From NCBI GenBank assembly GCA_023474025.1, contig JAMCYH010000111.1, positions 1-53,286 on the forward strand: a stretch of 53,286 nucleotides of DNA, written 5' to 3'. Shown here one piece after another: positions 52,575 to 53,286 of the stretch. The position numbers were made by a program, and so were the translations under genes. The notes beneath the pieces were generated by a model. The model had not been told where the DNA came from. It made no database searches and saw only the letters and a list, made by a program, of their open reading frames with translations. Source of the stretch: Deltaproteobacteria bacterium (GTDB lineage: Bacteria; Desulfobacterota; Desulfomonilia; Desulfomonilales; Desulfomonilaceae). Positions within the stretch are counted from its first letter, which is position 1, and each line of letters opens with the position of its first letter.

Positions 52575-53286
52575 CTATCTCTCTTCCTCAAAGGACACGC
52601 CGAACAAGCCCTCCGGTCGGATTAACAGGACTAGAATCATAATGGAGAGCGCTATAGGGCCTTTGAGAAACGCTCCCATAGGAAGGGCGAAGACCACTAC
52701 AGCCTCGGTAAATCCGAGGATGTAGCTTGAGATAAAGCTTCCTTTAATACTGCCCAACCCGACGCTCTTCCGATCTCAGCCAAGGACCACGATGGCCAAC
52801 ATCATGGTAAGAGGGTGCAACCACATGTGAGGATCGATCACCGAAAGTGGAGCTACGATGGCTCCAGCCACGGCAGCCATCCCCACTGAAATGCCGAGGG
52901 CCGTCATGATCTCTCTGTTTACGTTTATACCCATCAGGTTGGCAACTTCCCTGTCCTGGGCAGTGCACCTGATACCGAGGCCTATTCTGGTCTTCATCAA
53001 GAGAAACCATGTACCGATCAACGCTAGAAAAGCGGCTCCAAGAACCAGCAGATGTTGGTTCGCTATTTTGACCCCCGCTAGCATGAAATATCCGGTAGCC
53101 AACGGCGGTACTCCCAGATAGTTGCCCCCAAAGGTGAGCAGGAAGATCTCCTGTATGACCATTGCCAGGGCTATAGTGGCGATTAGAACCGCTGATTCAT
53201 GCTCGCGAACAGGTTTGATAAACAACTGATAGCAAACCAGACCCAACGCTACGGTGAGCAGGATTGAGATCAAGGCGGCAAGAAGA
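52575..53286 (-). CDS. livH: branched-chain-type ABC permease LivH, partial and broken by adapter
   Basis: Frame is open at the window end, so the N terminus is missing. Visible part: VREHESAVLIATIALAMVIQEIF, IRCTAQDREVANLMGINVNR, and MLAIVVLG just before a TGA at 52776-52778. Eighteen bases later the same frame resumes as GLGSIKGSFISSYILG and ends at 52575. Deleting 52761-52778 restores VVLGGLGSIKGSF, the normal LivH/LivM-type loop. The inserted bases are Illumina adapter, so the native gene is probably intact. Next gene is livM, starting three bases from the stop. Confidence 0.85.
52760..52778. other. Illumina adapter remnant inside livH
   Basis: Bases 52760-52776 read CGACGCTCTTCCGATCT, identical to the 3' end of the TruSeq universal adapter. 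The minus-strand translation would give the known artefact peptide RSEERR. The insertion adds an in-frame TGA to livH. This is a sequencing artefact, not biology. Confidence 0.97.

Noticed and set aside
52776-52778. In-frame TGA in livH as possible selenocysteine codon or pseudogene lesion
   Set aside because: The TGA is created by an Illumina adapter insertion; deleting 18 bases restores the conserved loop.
1-53286. CRISPR arrays, tRNA genes, insertion sequences or prophage
   Set aside because: No regularly spaced direct repeats, cloverleaf-like stretches, transposase or phage proteins were seen in either strand.

Overview
The window looks like part of a chromosome from an anaerobic, Gram-negative sulfate-reducing bacterium of the deltaproteobacterial (Desulfobacterota) type. 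Evidence: a sulfate adenylyltransferase with its own promoter and terminator, a complete LPS-transport/KDO block, outer-membrane and periplasmic proteins, and a livHMGF transporter combined with acyl-CoA ligases. No rRNA, tRNA, CRISPR array, IS element or prophage gene was seen; base composition looks even. Two sequence-level artefacts matter: a 72-bp fold-back at the left edge (1-72 repeated inverted at 1849-1920) and an Illumina adapter remnant inside livH (about 52760-52778). Together they point to a short-read, possibly amplified, environmental or single-cell assembly.

Layout. 1-4215: truncated ThDP-dependent lyase gene, its IclR-type regulator with a palindromic operator candidate, a decayed PilZ-domain gene, a SAM methyltransferase and an oxalate/formate-family MFS carrier. 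4367-5596: thiC. 5652-14572 (minus strand): a housekeeping block purC, pyrG, kdsA-kdsC (one fused ORF), lptC, lptA, lptB, rpoN, hpf, ptsN. 14661-17060: a Cys-rich micro-protein, YqeC-like protein and a membrane protein with carboxypeptidase-regulatory-like repeats. 17524-25802: coiled-coil periplasmic protein with an in-frame stop, LysM-M23 lipoprotein, sat, a serine-palmitoyltransferase-like enzyme, a membrane protein, SYLF protein, a PurH lacking the cyclohydrolase domain, and a TPR protein. 25937-33272: DUF3786 protein, outer-membrane barrel, a second MFS carrier, then rtcB-archease-amidase and a small unknown protein. 33526-38887: tight plus-strand run tldD-ftsY-yjbQ-rnhA-asnB. 38897-42597: glycosyltransferase and a MurF-Alr fusion. 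42918-46074: phosphodiester glycosidase-like protein, LysE exporter, macro-domain protein, CBS-ACT protein. 46359-53286: acyl-CoA ligase, then livH-livM-acyl-CoA ligase-livG-livF.

How the parts work together: the purC-to-ptsN block supplies nucleotides, KDO and LPS export plus sigma-54, ribosome hibernation and PTS-Ntr regulation. The MurF-Alr fusion couples D-Ala supply to peptidoglycan precursor ligation. RtcB with archease is an RNA repair pair. The liv/ligase cluster fits uptake of a carboxylate with immediate CoA activation. I found no clearly new multi-gene system. The most unusual real signals are the kdsA-kdsC fusion, the MurF-Alr fusion in a proteobacterial context, an lptB frame that has no canonical start codon, a zinc-ribbon-like tail on LivM and two Cys-rich micro-ORFs.
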